Shown: positions 16,689-23,787 of the stretch, piece by piece | Layout of the letters: every line of letters starts with the position of its first letter | Numbering within the stretch: position 1 is the stretch's first letter | NCBI RefSeq assembly: GCF_035917675.1 | Contig: NZ_CP109104.1 | Location: 3,162,001-3,226,000 of the forward strand | Length of the DNA stretch: 64,000 bases | Source of the DNA: Streptomyces sp. NBC_01775 | GTDB taxonomy: Bacteria; Actinomycetota; Actinomycetes; Streptomycetales; Streptomycetaceae | Direction: 5' to 3' | Position numbers and translations under genes: made by a program | The notes under the pieces: model-generated | Told to the model about the DNA's origin: nothing | The model's input: only the letters and a program-made list of their open reading frames with translations | The model's database searches: none

Positions 16689-18333
16689 CCTCACCCACAC
16701 GTCGGCGCACTCCGCCGACCGCCCCCGGACCCGCACTCCGAACCCCGCGCTGCGAGCTCTCCTGGAGGAGACCGAGTGGACGCAGGCGGCGTTCGCGCAC
16801 GCCATTACTCGTCTCGGCGCCGAGATCGGCATACATCTTCAGTACGACAGGACTTCAGTCGCCCACTGGCTGCGCGGCAGTCGCCCCGACCCCCGGGTGC
16901 AGCACCTCATGGCGGAGGCGCTCTCCCGCCGCCTCGGCCGCCGCGTGACGGTGGCCGAACTGGGCATGCGGGGCACCCACGGAGCGCGTGGCGGAGGTGT
17001 GGGCGCCGGAGCGCGGCCCCGGGGAGGTGAGGACGGCGACGAGGAGGGGCCACATGCCGGGTACCGGACGTGCGGTGCGGCAGCCCTGGACGCCGTCCTC
17101 CCGGGACCCGGCGGATATGCCCACCCGGCCGACCGCCTCACGGCGCTCACGTCCCCTGTGGTCCCTCCGCCCCGTGCCGAGACCCCTCCCCCGGCGCCCT
17201 ACACCCTGAGACTGCTGGAGGAGTCGGTACGCCACGAGCGGCCCCGGGAGCCCGAACAGCCCCTCGGCCAGGCGCGGTCCGGCAGCCACGAGCCGCCTTC
17301 CGCTCCGGCGCGCGTACGCGCCTCGGCTCCCCTGCCCGCCTCCGCGCCGGCCGCCCCGGCGCGCAATACCTGCGCCGCGCGCGGCACGCACCCCACCGCG
17401 CCCCCGGGCCCCGGTGAGGTGGCCTCGCTCCACGAGCACGCCCGCTTCTTCGCGCTCCAGGCCGACCGGTACGGCGGCGGCCACATCCGCACCTCGCTGG
17501 CGGCATACCTGTCCGGGCTGGTGCGTCCCCTGCGCTCCGGTGAGGAGAGCGCACACCACCGGGGCCTGCTGGCCGGCGGCGCCCGGCTGAGCTACCTGCT
17601 GGCGCGGGTCTACGCCGATGAGCAGCGGCACGGGCTGGCCCAGCGCGCGTTCTTGACCGCCGCCGAACTGGCGAGTGAGGCGGGCGATCCCGAGGGCGTC
17701 GCGCTGGCCCGCCGCGCGCTCAGCTCCCAGGCCCACCAGCTCGGACACCCGCGCACGAGCCTGGCGCTGGCCGAGGCCGCCTGCGAGGCGGCACCGGCGG
17801 ACGCCGACCCCTCGACCCGTGCGTTCTTGTACGCGGGCCTGGCCGTGGCCGAGGCGGCCGGGGGCGAGCGCACCCGGGCGCTGGAGGCGCTGCGCCGCGC
17901 CGAGCACCAACTGGCCCGTGCGCCCGCGGACTTGACGACCGGCCCGGCCAGCCCCAACGGCGAGCCCGTCGGCTCGTACCAGAGCGCCGCGCTGCTCTAC
18001 CAGTCCAGTCAGGTGCGTACCGCGCTCGGCGACCGTACGGGCGCCATTCGCGACCTGCGCTCCTCACTGCGCTCGCGGCCCGCGGGCGAGCGCCGCTCGC
18101 GCGCGCTGTGCCAGGCGGAACTGGCCGAACTCCTGCTGGCCTGCGGCCGGCTGGAGGAGGCGTGCGCCTCCTGGACGGGCTTCTTGGAGGAGTGCGCGCC
18201 GGTCCGCTCGGGCCGCGCCCTGGCGGCCCGCTCACGGATGCCGGGACTGCTGCGCCCGTACACGCGCGAGCGCTGTGTCCAATCGCTCCTCGCACAGACG
18301 AGTGCGCCTCCCGCCGAGCGGCGATTCGGCTAG
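16675..18333 (+). CDS. HTH/TPR transcriptional regulator, rightward of a divergent pair
   Basis: A 552-residue paralogue of the gene at 15071. The N-terminal HTH (residues about 22-95) aligns: LRALLEETEWTQAAFAHAIT, then YDRTSVAHWLRGSRPDPRVQ and a final LGRRVTVAELGM. A Pro/Ala/Arg-rich linker (residues about 100-245) follows, then TPR-like helices from about 250 (EHARFFALQADRYGGGHIRT, ALARRALSSQAHQLG). The ATG at 16675 has a weak ribosome site. A cytoplasmic DNA-binding regulator is inferred; the ligand, if any, would bind the TPR region. Targets are not known. Confidence 0.75.
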   Translation: MRPSDLTHTSAHSADRPRTRTPNPALRALLEETEWTQAAFAHAITRLGAEIGIHLQYDRTSVAHWLRGSRPDPRVQHLMAEALSRRLGRRVTVAELGMRGTHGARGGGVGAGARPRGGEDGDEEGPHAGYRTCGAAALDAVLPGPGGYAHPADRLTALTSPVVPPPRAETPPPAPYTLRLLEESVRHERPREPEQPLGQARSGSHEPPSAPARVRASAPLPASAPAAPARNTCAARGTHPTAPPGPGEVASLHEHARFFALQADRYGGGHIRTSLAAYLSGLVRPLRSGEESAHHRGLLAGGARLSYLLARVYADEQRHGLAQRAFLTAAELASEAGDPEGVALARRALSSQAHQLGHPRTSLALAEAACEAAPADADPSTRAFLYAGLAVAEAAGGERTRALEALRRAEHQLARAPADLTTGPASPNGEPVGSYQSAALLYQSSQVRTALGDRTGAIRDLRSSLRSRPAGERRSRALCQAELAELLLACGRLEEACASWTGFLEECAPVRSGRALAARSRMPGLLRPYTRERCVQSLLAQTSAPPAERRFG

Positions 18334-18409
18334 AACCCCCGGGGTTGGGGGTATGACGACTCCACACCGGAACACACCGGCCACAGAACAACCAGAGACG
18401 GGGGCGAGG

Positions 18410-19000
18410 ATGGCCACACCCATCACCGCGACCGCTTTCGTCCAGGCCCTCAAGAAGGAGGGCGTACGGATCGAAGAGGTACGCGACTGGCGCAACCACA
18501 ACCGCAACAAACAGGGGCCGTGGGGCCCGGTGCACGGGATCATGATCCACCACACCGCCACCGAGGGCTCCGCCGAGACGGTCGACCTGATCTACGACGG
18601 CCGCTCCGACCTGCCGGGCCCGCTCTCCCACGGCTGCGTCACCAAGGACGGCACCGTCCACCTGACCGGCCACGGCCGGGCCAACCACGCGGGCCTCGGC
18701 GACGACGACGTCCTGCGCGCCGTCATCGCCGAGCGGGCCACCCCGTCGCCGAACGAGCAGAACACCGACGGGAACAGGTACTTCTACGGATTCGAGTGCG
18801 AGAACCTCGGAAACGGCAAGGACCCCTGGCCCGAGGAACAGCTCGACGCGATCGAGCGGGCCGCCGCCGCGCTGTGCCGGCACCACGGCTGGAACGCACG
18901 GTCGGTCGTCGGCCACCTGGAGTGGACGAACCAGAAGGTCGATCCGCGCGGCTTCAGCATGGACGATCTGCGCGAGAGGATCGCCGAGCGCCTCAAGTGA
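18410..19000 (+). CDS. N-acetylmuramoyl-L-alanine amidase (amidase_2/PGRP fold)
   Basis: A 196-residue single-domain amidase. Zinc ligands are visible as His in IMIHHTATEG, and the distal pair in NHAGLG and VVGHLEWTNQKVDP; FECENLGNG supplies the family strand. It would cleave the amide between MurNAc and L-Ala of peptidoglycan. There is no signal peptide, so it resembles phage-type endolysins or a cytosolic recycling enzyme. The ATG at 18410 follows GGGGGCGAGG; an ATG at 18353 in frame is an alternative. It lies just left of the integrative element but outside it. Confidence 0.85.
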   Translation: MATPITATAFVQALKKEGVRIEEVRDWRNHNRNKQGPWGPVHGIMIHHTATEGSAETVDLIYDGRSDLPGPLSHGCVTKDGTVHLTGHGRANHAGLGDDDVLRAVIAERATPSPNEQNTDGNRYFYGFECENLGNGKDPWPEEQLDAIERAAAALCRHHGWNARSVVGHLEWTNQKVDPRGFSMDDLRERIAERLK

Positions 19001-19092
19001 GCGGGTGACCGTTCGCGCCCCGGTGCCCGCACCCACGTCCCGGCCGGGAGCCCCACCGGGCCCCGGCCGGGCACAGTGCCCACAATGGACGC

Positions 19093-19224
19093 ATGGTCCC
19101 CCAGCTCGAAGCCCTCGCCCCACGGCTTCCCTCCCCGCTCCAGGAAGTGCCGGCGGAGAGCTTCGCGCGCTCAGGCATACGTCTCCTGCTCAAGCGGGAT
19201 GACCTCATCCACCCCGCGCTCCCC
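19093..19224 (+). pseudogene. 5' remnant of the D-cysteine desulfhydrase/ACC deaminase-like target gene
   Basis: The first 43 codons (MVPQLEALAPRLPSPLQEVP, FARSGIRLLLKRDDLIHPAL) are the N-terminus of the pyridoxal-phosphate enzyme whose 3' part now lies at 23974-24765. After Pro44 the frame enters the element and runs on as unrelated residues. The PLP lysine is absent, so this piece cannot be active. CACAAT 6 nt before the ATG suggests a leaderless original promoter. Confidence 0.9.
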
Positions 19225-19245
19225 GAGTACAAGCCGACTGGTGAA
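19196..19245. other. attL, left attachment junction
   Basis: Host sequence (CATCCACCCCGCGCT) meets the element at the core CCCG (19222-19225). The element side has GTACA (19227-19231) and ACTGGT (19237-19242), which mirror TGTAC and ACCAGT at the right junction. Both pairs are equidistant (4 and 14 nt) from the central CC. Confidence 0.8.
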
Positions 19246-19273
19246 AACGGGAGGCGGATAGCCCAGCCTGTCC

Positions 19274-19286
19274 GTTGTACTTGGGG
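19274..19286. promoter_or_regulatory. inverted copy of the attP half-site before the integrase gene
   Basis: GTTGTACTTGGGG is the reverse complement, at 11 of 13 positions, of CCCCGAGTACAAG at attL (19221-19233). It lies 9 nt before the integrase ATG. Integrase bound here could repress its own gene. Confidence 0.4.
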
Positions 19287-19294
19287 AGGGGTGT

Positions 19295-20932
19295 ATGAGT
19301 CAGATGACCGACGCAAAGGAGCTGTGCGACCTTTACTTGCGGCGTAGCACGTTGCAGGACGACAAGACAACGTTGAAGGCCCATGAACGGGATCTCCGGG
19401 AACGGGCCAAGCGTGAAGGGCTGAAAGTCCGCAAGATCTGGCAGGAAGAGCTGTCGGCGTTCAAATCCGGCGTAGCGCGTGACGAATTCGACAAGGCGAT
19501 TGCCGCTGTCGTCGCCGGGGAGGTTGGTCACCTCCTGGTGTGGAAGCTCGACCGCTTGAGCCGTAAGGGCATGGGTCAAGTCGGCCAAGTCTTGGACCAG
19601 TTCGACTCCATGGGCGCGCGCCTGCTTGCGCACATGGATGGGCTGAACAGCAGCATTCCCCAGCACCGGGGCTTGTTCGCCTGGCTGGCGGAACAGGCGC
19701 GGGCGGAGTCGTACAACACCTCGGTCCGCACTCGGCGCACGAAGCGAGAGAAGAAAGCCACGGGAGCGTGGCCGGGTGGGCAGCCGCCGTACGGTCTCCG
19801 CGTCCGCAAGGGACAGAGGAAAGTCGAACGTCACCCGAAGGAATTCGAGCGTTCGCGCTTCATTGCGGAAGCTCTACTGGCTGGCAAACCGGCGACAGCG
19901 ATAGCGGCCGAAATGAACGAGCGAGGTTGGAAGACTCGACGCGGTCACCAATGGCGTTCGACCTCGCTCACGCAGCTCGCCCGCTCCCCCGCGTGGGCTG
20001 GCCTGATGCCCGAGTATGAGCGCTATAGCGACGGCAAGGGACGAGAGCGCTGCCGCCCAACCGGTGAACCGCTGAAAGGGCCTGACGGCAAGCCTGTCCG
20101 TGTCGGCGCAGCGGTCGTCACCGTGGGCGAGCGTGCACGCATCCTCGCCAATCTCCGCTCTCGTACGTCGGAATCCCTGGCGGCCGGGCGACGAGGCAAA
20201 CCAGCAGCACAGTCCCTCTTGGCCGGGCTGTTGAAGTGCGGGCGCTGCCAGGGGCCCATGTGCAAGGCGGGCCGTTCCTACCGGTGCTATCGCCGGGTCA
20301 ACCTCGGGAAGACGGCGTGCCGGGGGATGTCCGTGCTCTTGGAAGACATCGACCGGGTAGTTGAAGTGGCCTTTGTTAATCAGATCGGTCGGCTCACGTG
20401 GAAGGGAACCGTGTTCCGGGAGCTGGCCGCGCGTTGGCAGGCATACGAAGACCCAGAAACCGAGTCGCATCGTCTGGAGCTGGTAGCCGCTCGGGATGAA
20501 GCAAAGGCACGCCTGCGATCTCTGGAGAACGCCTGCTTCGTGCAAGGTCACTTCAAAGGCTCGGAGGGGCAGGAGAGGTACGAGCAACTACGAGAGGAGA
20601 TCTGCGGGCAGGTAGACACCATCATGAGTGAACTCTCCAAGGTGACGACGATTTCGGACTTCCTCTCAACGCGCGATCCTTTGGCGCTGCGGGAGGCTTG
20701 GCGGAAGTCCGGGAACTTGGAGCAAACTCGTGCCCTGCTGCAAATCGTGCTGTGCGACGTAACCCTTCTCCCTCCAGAAGGCACGGGGCCTCGTTCGCTC
20801 TTCAAGCTCTACCAACGGTGTTGCTTTCATTGGGCGGGTGAAAAGCCTCAGCCGTTGCGGGTCGATAGTTCGCGGATGGCTGACACCGCCTGGCCTGTCG
20901 AGTACCTGCCTGAGTACGCGCGAGCGGCCTAG
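19295..20932 (+). CDS. large serine recombinase (phage-type integrase)
   Basis: A 545-residue serine integrase. The N-terminal resolvase domain has the nucleophile Ser18 in YLRRSTL and DRLSRKG at 86-92. It is followed by a recombinase domain (GGQPPYGLRVRKG to LARSPAWAGLMPEYERY). A zinc ribbon near residue 315 shows CGRCQGPMC, then YRCYRR, LGKTAC. The coiled-coil region (LVAARDEAKARLRSLEN, LREEICGQVDTIMSEL) controls synapsis and directionality. It would recombine attP with attB through a 2-bp crossover, here read as CC. The ATG at 19295 follows GGGGAGGGG. Transcribed away from attL just inside the element. Confidence 0.95.
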   Translation: MSQMTDAKELCDLYLRRSTLQDDKTTLKAHERDLRERAKREGLKVRKIWQEELSAFKSGVARDEFDKAIAAVVAGEVGHLLVWKLDRLSRKGMGQVGQVLDQFDSMGARLLAHMDGLNSSIPQHRGLFAWLAEQARAESYNTSVRTRRTKREKKATGAWPGGQPPYGLRVRKGQRKVERHPKEFERSRFIAEALLAGKPATAIAAEMNERGWKTRRGHQWRSTSLTQLARSPAWAGLMPEYERYSDGKGRERCRPTGEPLKGPDGKPVRVGAAVVTVGERARILANLRSRTSESLAAGRRGKPAAQSLLAGLLKCGRCQGPMCKAGRSYRCYRRVNLGKTACRGMSVLLEDIDRVVEVAFVNQIGRLTWKGTVFRELAARWQAYEDPETESHRLELVAARDEAKARLRSLENACFVQGHFKGSEGQERYEQLREEICGQVDTIMSELSKVTTISDFLSTRDPLALREAWRKSGNLEQTRALLQIVLCDVTLLPPEGTGPRSLFKLYQRCCFHWAGEKPQPLRVDSSRMADTAWPVEYLPEYARAA

Positions 20933-20966
20933 CTTGAGTGCCTGATCGGGTAGCCAACAGCGCGGG

Positions 20967-21130
20967 CGGCGGCGGGAGGCTTTGGACGGTAGCTGCCATG
21001 GGGCGAGAGGTCAGGGGGCCTTACGCTCACCGCGAATCGGGCTGGCTCCTCGCCTGCCCGCAATAGCCCGATCGGCCCCCTGATCTTAGAGGCTCGCCCC
21101 ATGGGAGCTGTCTAAAGCCTCCCGCCGCCG
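20967..21130. repeat. 164-bp near-perfect inverted repeat
   Basis: The left arm begins CGGCGGCGGGAGGC (20967-20980) and the right arm ends GCCTCCCGCCGCCG (21117-21130). The arms continue with matching blocks including CCATGGGGCGAG/CTCGCCCCATGG and CAGGGGGCC/GGCCCCCTG, interrupted by a few mismatches and small bulges. The loop contains a further stem ATCGGGCT/AGCCCGAT. Arms are over 50 nt long. Possible roles are integrase terminator, origin-like structure, or remnant of a miniature transposable element. Confidence 0.85.
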
Positions 21131-21180
21131 TTCGCCCCAGCCATGCGCAGGCAGGCGCTACCGACGCCATCGGCAGAGCA

Positions 21181-21219
21181 TCGAGAAGGGGCCCGTAAGC
21201 GAACGGGGCCCCTTCTCGA
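21181..21219. terminator. strong hairpin downstream of the integrase region
   Basis: TCGAGAAGGGGCCC at 21181-21194 pairs perfectly (14 bp) with GGGCCCCTTCTCGA at 21206-21219, loop of 11 nt. It looks like an intrinsic terminator stem but has no T-run. Confidence 0.6.
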
Positions 21220-21358
21220 CGTCTCAGGGGTGCTGCGTGCGCCCGGGCGGCGGGCCGCCCGGACAGGACCGGCCGAAGGCCGCACGCCTGGCCGGGGCGG
21301 CAGTGAGCCGTTCCGGGCGGCGCGCCGAAGGCGCGCCTTGAACAAGTACAGAAAAGTT

Positions 21359-21373
21359 AGACCGATTCGGTCT
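21359..21373. promoter_or_regulatory. 15-bp palindrome in the element
   Basis: AGACCGA-T-TCGGTCT is a perfect 7+7 inverted repeat. It lies between the terminator-like hairpin and the DUF397 gene with no adjacent start codon, so its role as an operator is speculative. Confidence 0.35.
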
Positions 21374-21602
21374 CGGGCTCCCCCAGCGCCTCAGCGGCTG
21401 CTGTATCGGTGCTCGAGGGGGCGCCTGTGAAGCCGTGTAGGGGGCGACGCGTCTAGGGGTGGCAGAAGGGGCAGCCAACCACTGGGCGACACACCCAGCG
21501 CGTCCGGGCGGTCGGTCGGCCTCTGACTCAGACTCGGCTTCATGACGCAGAGCCGGGCCCCGCCTCCGGACGCGAAGAGACGGGGCCTGTGCGGTTGGGT
21601 CG

Positions 21603-21806
21603 TCACATACGGTCGAACTGACCGAGTGCCGTGCTCCGGATGAACGCCTGCCACTGGGGAGGCGAGAAGCTGAGGGTCGCTCGCTCTCGGTCCTTGGTGT
21701 CCCGTGCCGCTACCTCACTGCCGAGGAGAGCCACCTCTACGCAGTTTCCTTGCCCGTCGCTGCGGCTGGACTTGACCCAGGCCGTAGCCGTCTCACGCTC
21801 GCTCAT
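21603..21806 (-). CDS. DUF397 small protein
   Basis: A 67-residue DUF397 protein with the hallmark WVKSSRSDGQGNCVEVA followed by VAARDTKDRERATLSFSPPQWQAF. DUF397 genes almost always follow an XRE-family Scr1-like regulator in Streptomyces; some pairs behave like toxin/antitoxin or regulator/antagonist modules (family knowledge). Its ATG at 21806 lies inside the last codons of the upstream regulator (14-nt overlap), so the two are translationally coupled. Confidence 0.9.
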   Translation of the reverse strand: MSERETATAWVKSSRSDGQGNCVEVALLGSEVAARDTKDRERATLSFSPPQWQAFIRSTALGQFDRM

Positions 21807-22677
21807 GTCTCCCTGCCATTTCTGAGATCAGGGCCAGTGAGTCCTGATCGCTGCGTGCTGCCTGCCAGATGCCCGAGATCGCGTGCTCGTAGCTTTCGAT
21901 CTCGTGCGGCTTGTCGAGGTACAGGCTGCCGGTGTAGCCGTCCGTGTAGACAGTCGGGGGCTCGCCTGGTGCTCGGTCTCCGCTCGACGGGAACCGCAGA
22001 AGCATGAACGCCTTGGTCAACAGGCCCGCGTGCGCCCCGGCCGCATACGGCACAACCCTGATCGACACGTTCGGCATTTTGGATACGTAGACCAGATGCG
22101 CGAGCTGCCGTGCCATCACCTCATGTCCGCCTATGGGCCGGTGAAGCACTGCCTCAGCCAAAGCTACGTGCAGTTGGGGAGGCGTCGGCACCCGGCTGAG
22201 CAACGATTGGCGCTCGACCCTCAGCGTGACGCGTCGAGCGATCTCGGCTTCGGTCGCGTCGGGGTTGTGCAGCCGGATCAAAGTCTCGGCGTAGTCCTCG
22301 ACTTGCAGTAGCCCGGGGATCAGCTCTGCCTCGTACGTGAACAGCTCCGAGGCGGCTTCCTCCAGCCCGATGTAGACATCGAATCCCGCCGGGATGATGT
22401 CGCCGTAGCTGTGCCACCACCCCTTGGACTTCGACTCGCTGGCAAGCCCGACCAACGCGTGGGTCGTCTCCTCGGATGCCTTGTAGGTCCGGCACATCGC
22501 CTCGACGTCATGGCGCTTGAGCGGCGCCTTACCCGTCTCGATCCGCCAGACCGTGGTCTCGGACAGCTCCATGGCACGCCCGGCTGCCTTCTGGGTTAAC
22601 CCTGCCGCTTCGCGCAATTCCTTCAGATGCCGCCCTAGCTGGCGTCGGGGAACCGTCGATCCGCTCGCGTCTGCCAC
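21793..22677 (-). CDS. XRE-family regulator (Scr1/DUF5753 type) with a TTA codon
   Basis: A 294-residue regulator. The HTH at residues 14-70 reads LGRHLKELREAAGLTQKAAG, ELSETTVWRIETGKAPLKRHD. A DUF5753 domain (about residues 95-280) carries FTYEAELIPGLLQVEDYAETLIRLHN, ALAEAVLHRPIGG and TGSLYLDKPHEIESYEHAIS. Leu27 is encoded by TTA (22597-22599), so translation may depend on the developmental tRNA BldA. The start is ATG at 22677. The partner is DUF397. It could control the divergent three-gene operon through the paired inverted repeats upstream. Confidence 0.92.
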   Translation of the reverse strand: MADASGSTVPRRQLGRHLKELREAAGLTQKAAGRAMELSETTVWRIETGKAPLKRHDVEAMCRTYKASEETTHALVGLASESKSKGWWHSYGDIIPAGFDVYIGLEEAASELFTYEAELIPGLLQVEDYAETLIRLHNPDATEAEIARRVTLRVERQSLLSRVPTPPQLHVALAEAVLHRPIGGHEVMARQLAHLVYVSKMPNVSIRVVPYAAGAHAGLLTKAFMLLRFPSSGDRAPGEPPTVYTDGYTGSLYLDKPHEIESYEHAISGIWQAARSDQDSLALISEMAGRHERA

Positions 22678-22715
22678 TGCCTGTGCCTCCTCGCCTCAGT
22701 GTCTCTCCGTGGCGT

Positions 22716-22800
22716 CTTTCAAAGTGAAAGCGTCGGACTCTTCAACCTGAAGGCCGCCCAACAAATTTAAGCCTTCGGAGTGGGATTCCAACTTTGAAAG
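22716..22800. promoter_or_regulatory. paired inverted repeats in the divergent promoter region of the element
   Basis: CTTTCA-AAG-TGAAAG (22716-22730) is a perfect palindrome. CTTTCAAAGT within it recurs as its reverse complement ACTTTGAAAG at 22791-22800. The A+T-rich stretch between them (around CAACAAATTTAAG) stands out from the surroundings and likely holds promoter elements. These are good candidate operators for the adjacent XRE regulator. Confidence 0.55.
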
Positions 22801-22965
22801 CTTGCAGATTGACCCTCTCAGTCGACATCGTGGTTTCGCTACCACCAGCGCCCGAACTGCCGTGTAGCCACATGGCGTTGAGCCTTCGGCCGACAAACCG
22901 CGTGCTGGTGGTCATCCATCCCGTGCATGAGTTCGCGGGTTCAGTGCTGTTCATCGGGAGGCACC

Positions 22966-23202
22966 GTGGGTTGCCCATCAGACCTCGGCATCGGCTACCG
23001 GGTCGGCGTCGTCGTGGTTGACCGCCGCACGGGCACGCTCGGCCGTGTTGTCGACAGGGACGGCGGCGACCTGCTCTTACATCCCGTTGGCGGCGGCCGT
23101 GAATGGACGTGCCCGCCGAAGCACGCTGCGCTCGCTCAGTCTCAGGACACGTGCTGCCTCGGGGTGCCTCCGTCGCCCATGAGAGAGGAGCCCACGCCAT
23201 GA
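22966..23202 (+). CDS. small hypothetical protein, first gene of the element's mini-operon
   Basis: 78 residues from the GTG at 22966, which has GGGAGG 5 nt upstream. The sequence (VGCPSDLGIGYRVGVVVVDR, TGTLGRVVDRDGGDLLLHPVGGGREWTCPP) is predicted mostly beta. It resembles small proteins often found in Streptomyces next to XRE/DUF397 genes. Function is unknown. Its TGA overlaps the next ATG as ATGA. Confidence 0.7.
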   Translation: MGCPSDLGIGYRVGVVVVDRRTGTLGRVVDRDGGDLLLHPVGGGREWTCPPKHAALAQSQDTCCLGVPPSPMREEPTP

Positions 23203-23294
23203 ATGACCGGCCGTCTCAAGTGCTCTATGTCCTGGTGGTGGCCGTGCTGGCTGGCGTTCTGGTCTTCGCTGCCGTGCGAGGTGGGCGACAGTGA
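23199..23294 (+). CDS. 31-residue single-pass membrane peptide
   Basis: MNDRPSQVLYVLVVAVLAGV continuing to LVFAAVRGGRQ: a short polar N-terminus, one hydrophobic helix of about 19 residues (positions 8-26), and a positive C-terminus. AGAGGAG lies 8 nt before the ATG. It overlaps both neighbours by 4 nt, which supports it as a real gene despite its size. A toxin-like or accessory membrane peptide is possible; function unknown. Confidence 0.65.
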   Translation: MNDRPSQVLYVLVVAVLAGVLVFAAVRGGRQ

Positions 23295-23656
23295 CCAACC
23301 TGTTCATGGACTGTTCCGTGTTGTGCGTGCTGGGCGTGGCGGACCGCGATCGCGCCAGAGCGCTCTTCCCTGCTGTCGAAACTGGCGAACTCCAAGGGCC
23401 GCACTGGTGTGAGCTGGGCGGCGGTCACCAGACTCATCAATCGGCGCTGCACCTGTATGACGACAGCACCACCCTGTGGGTGACCTGGACGAGCACGGGT
23501 CACCGCCTGGTCGTGCTTCCCGATTGCCCCGTGCACGAGCCTGACCCGATGGGATCAGCCTGCATCCTCTCCCAGCGACATGAGGGGCCGCACTCGTGGG
23601 AGTTCCTTGACGACGCCACCCGTCTCCGGTTCTACGGCTTGGAGCTGCCTGGGTAG
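23291..23656 (+). CDS. small hypothetical protein, last gene of the element's mini-operon
   Basis: 121 residues from the GTG at 23291, which overlaps the preceding TGA as GTGA. Several His and Cys residues (HWCELGGGHQTHQSALHLYD, CPVHEPDP, RHEGPHSW) could bind metal, and the C-terminal pattern CILSQRHEGPHSWEF resembles short Cys/His actinobacterial and phage proteins. No family is recognised with confidence. Last cargo gene before the right end of the element. Confidence 0.65.
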   Translation: MTNLFMDCSVLCVLGVADRDRARALFPAVETGELQGPHWCELGGGHQTHQSALHLYDDSTTLWVTWTSTGHRLVVLPDCPVHEPDPMGSACILSQRHEGPHSWEFLDDATRLRFYGLELPG

Positions 23657-23676
23657 GGTCCTCCGCCCGCACGCTC

Positions 23677-23715
23677 AGCCCCGCCTACGCCTGCACTGCG
23701 CGCGTGGACGGGGCT
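23677..23715 (+). terminator. weak hairpin after the mini-operon
   Basis: AGCCCCG (23677-23683) pairs with CGGGGCT (23709-23715) around a 25-nt loop, followed by TCTTCC. It is placed between the third cargo gene and the promoter of the chimeric enzyme gene. Confidence 0.35.
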
Positions 23716-23787
23716 TCTTCCAGCTCTGGACACCTGTGAGCTGCACAAACACCCGAAAGCTTCCCAAGGACAAGCCACAATGGACGT

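Larger units (their letters stand above)
20933..21602. other. non-coding structured region of the element
   Basis: A 670-bp stretch downstream of the integrase without a supported gene. It holds a 164-bp inverted repeat, a strong terminator-like hairpin, several short G+C-rich palindromes (such as GGCGCGCC-GAA-GGCGCGCC around 21325), and a 15-bp palindrome at 21359. Small frames here lack ribosome sites and family resemblance. Confidence 0.65.

Noticed and set aside
19225..19347. continuation of the truncated enzyme frame into the element
   Set aside because: The residues after Pro44 are simply translated attP and integrase promoter sequence, without family resemblance.
21112..21654. several short reading frames in the element's non-coding region
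   Set aside because: They are low-complexity, lack ribosome sites and overlap hairpins on both strands; high G+C generates such frames by chance.
22794..23021. 75-codon frame upstream of the element's mini-operon
   Set aside because: No ribosome site, and its second half is the out-of-frame shadow of the gene starting at 22966.
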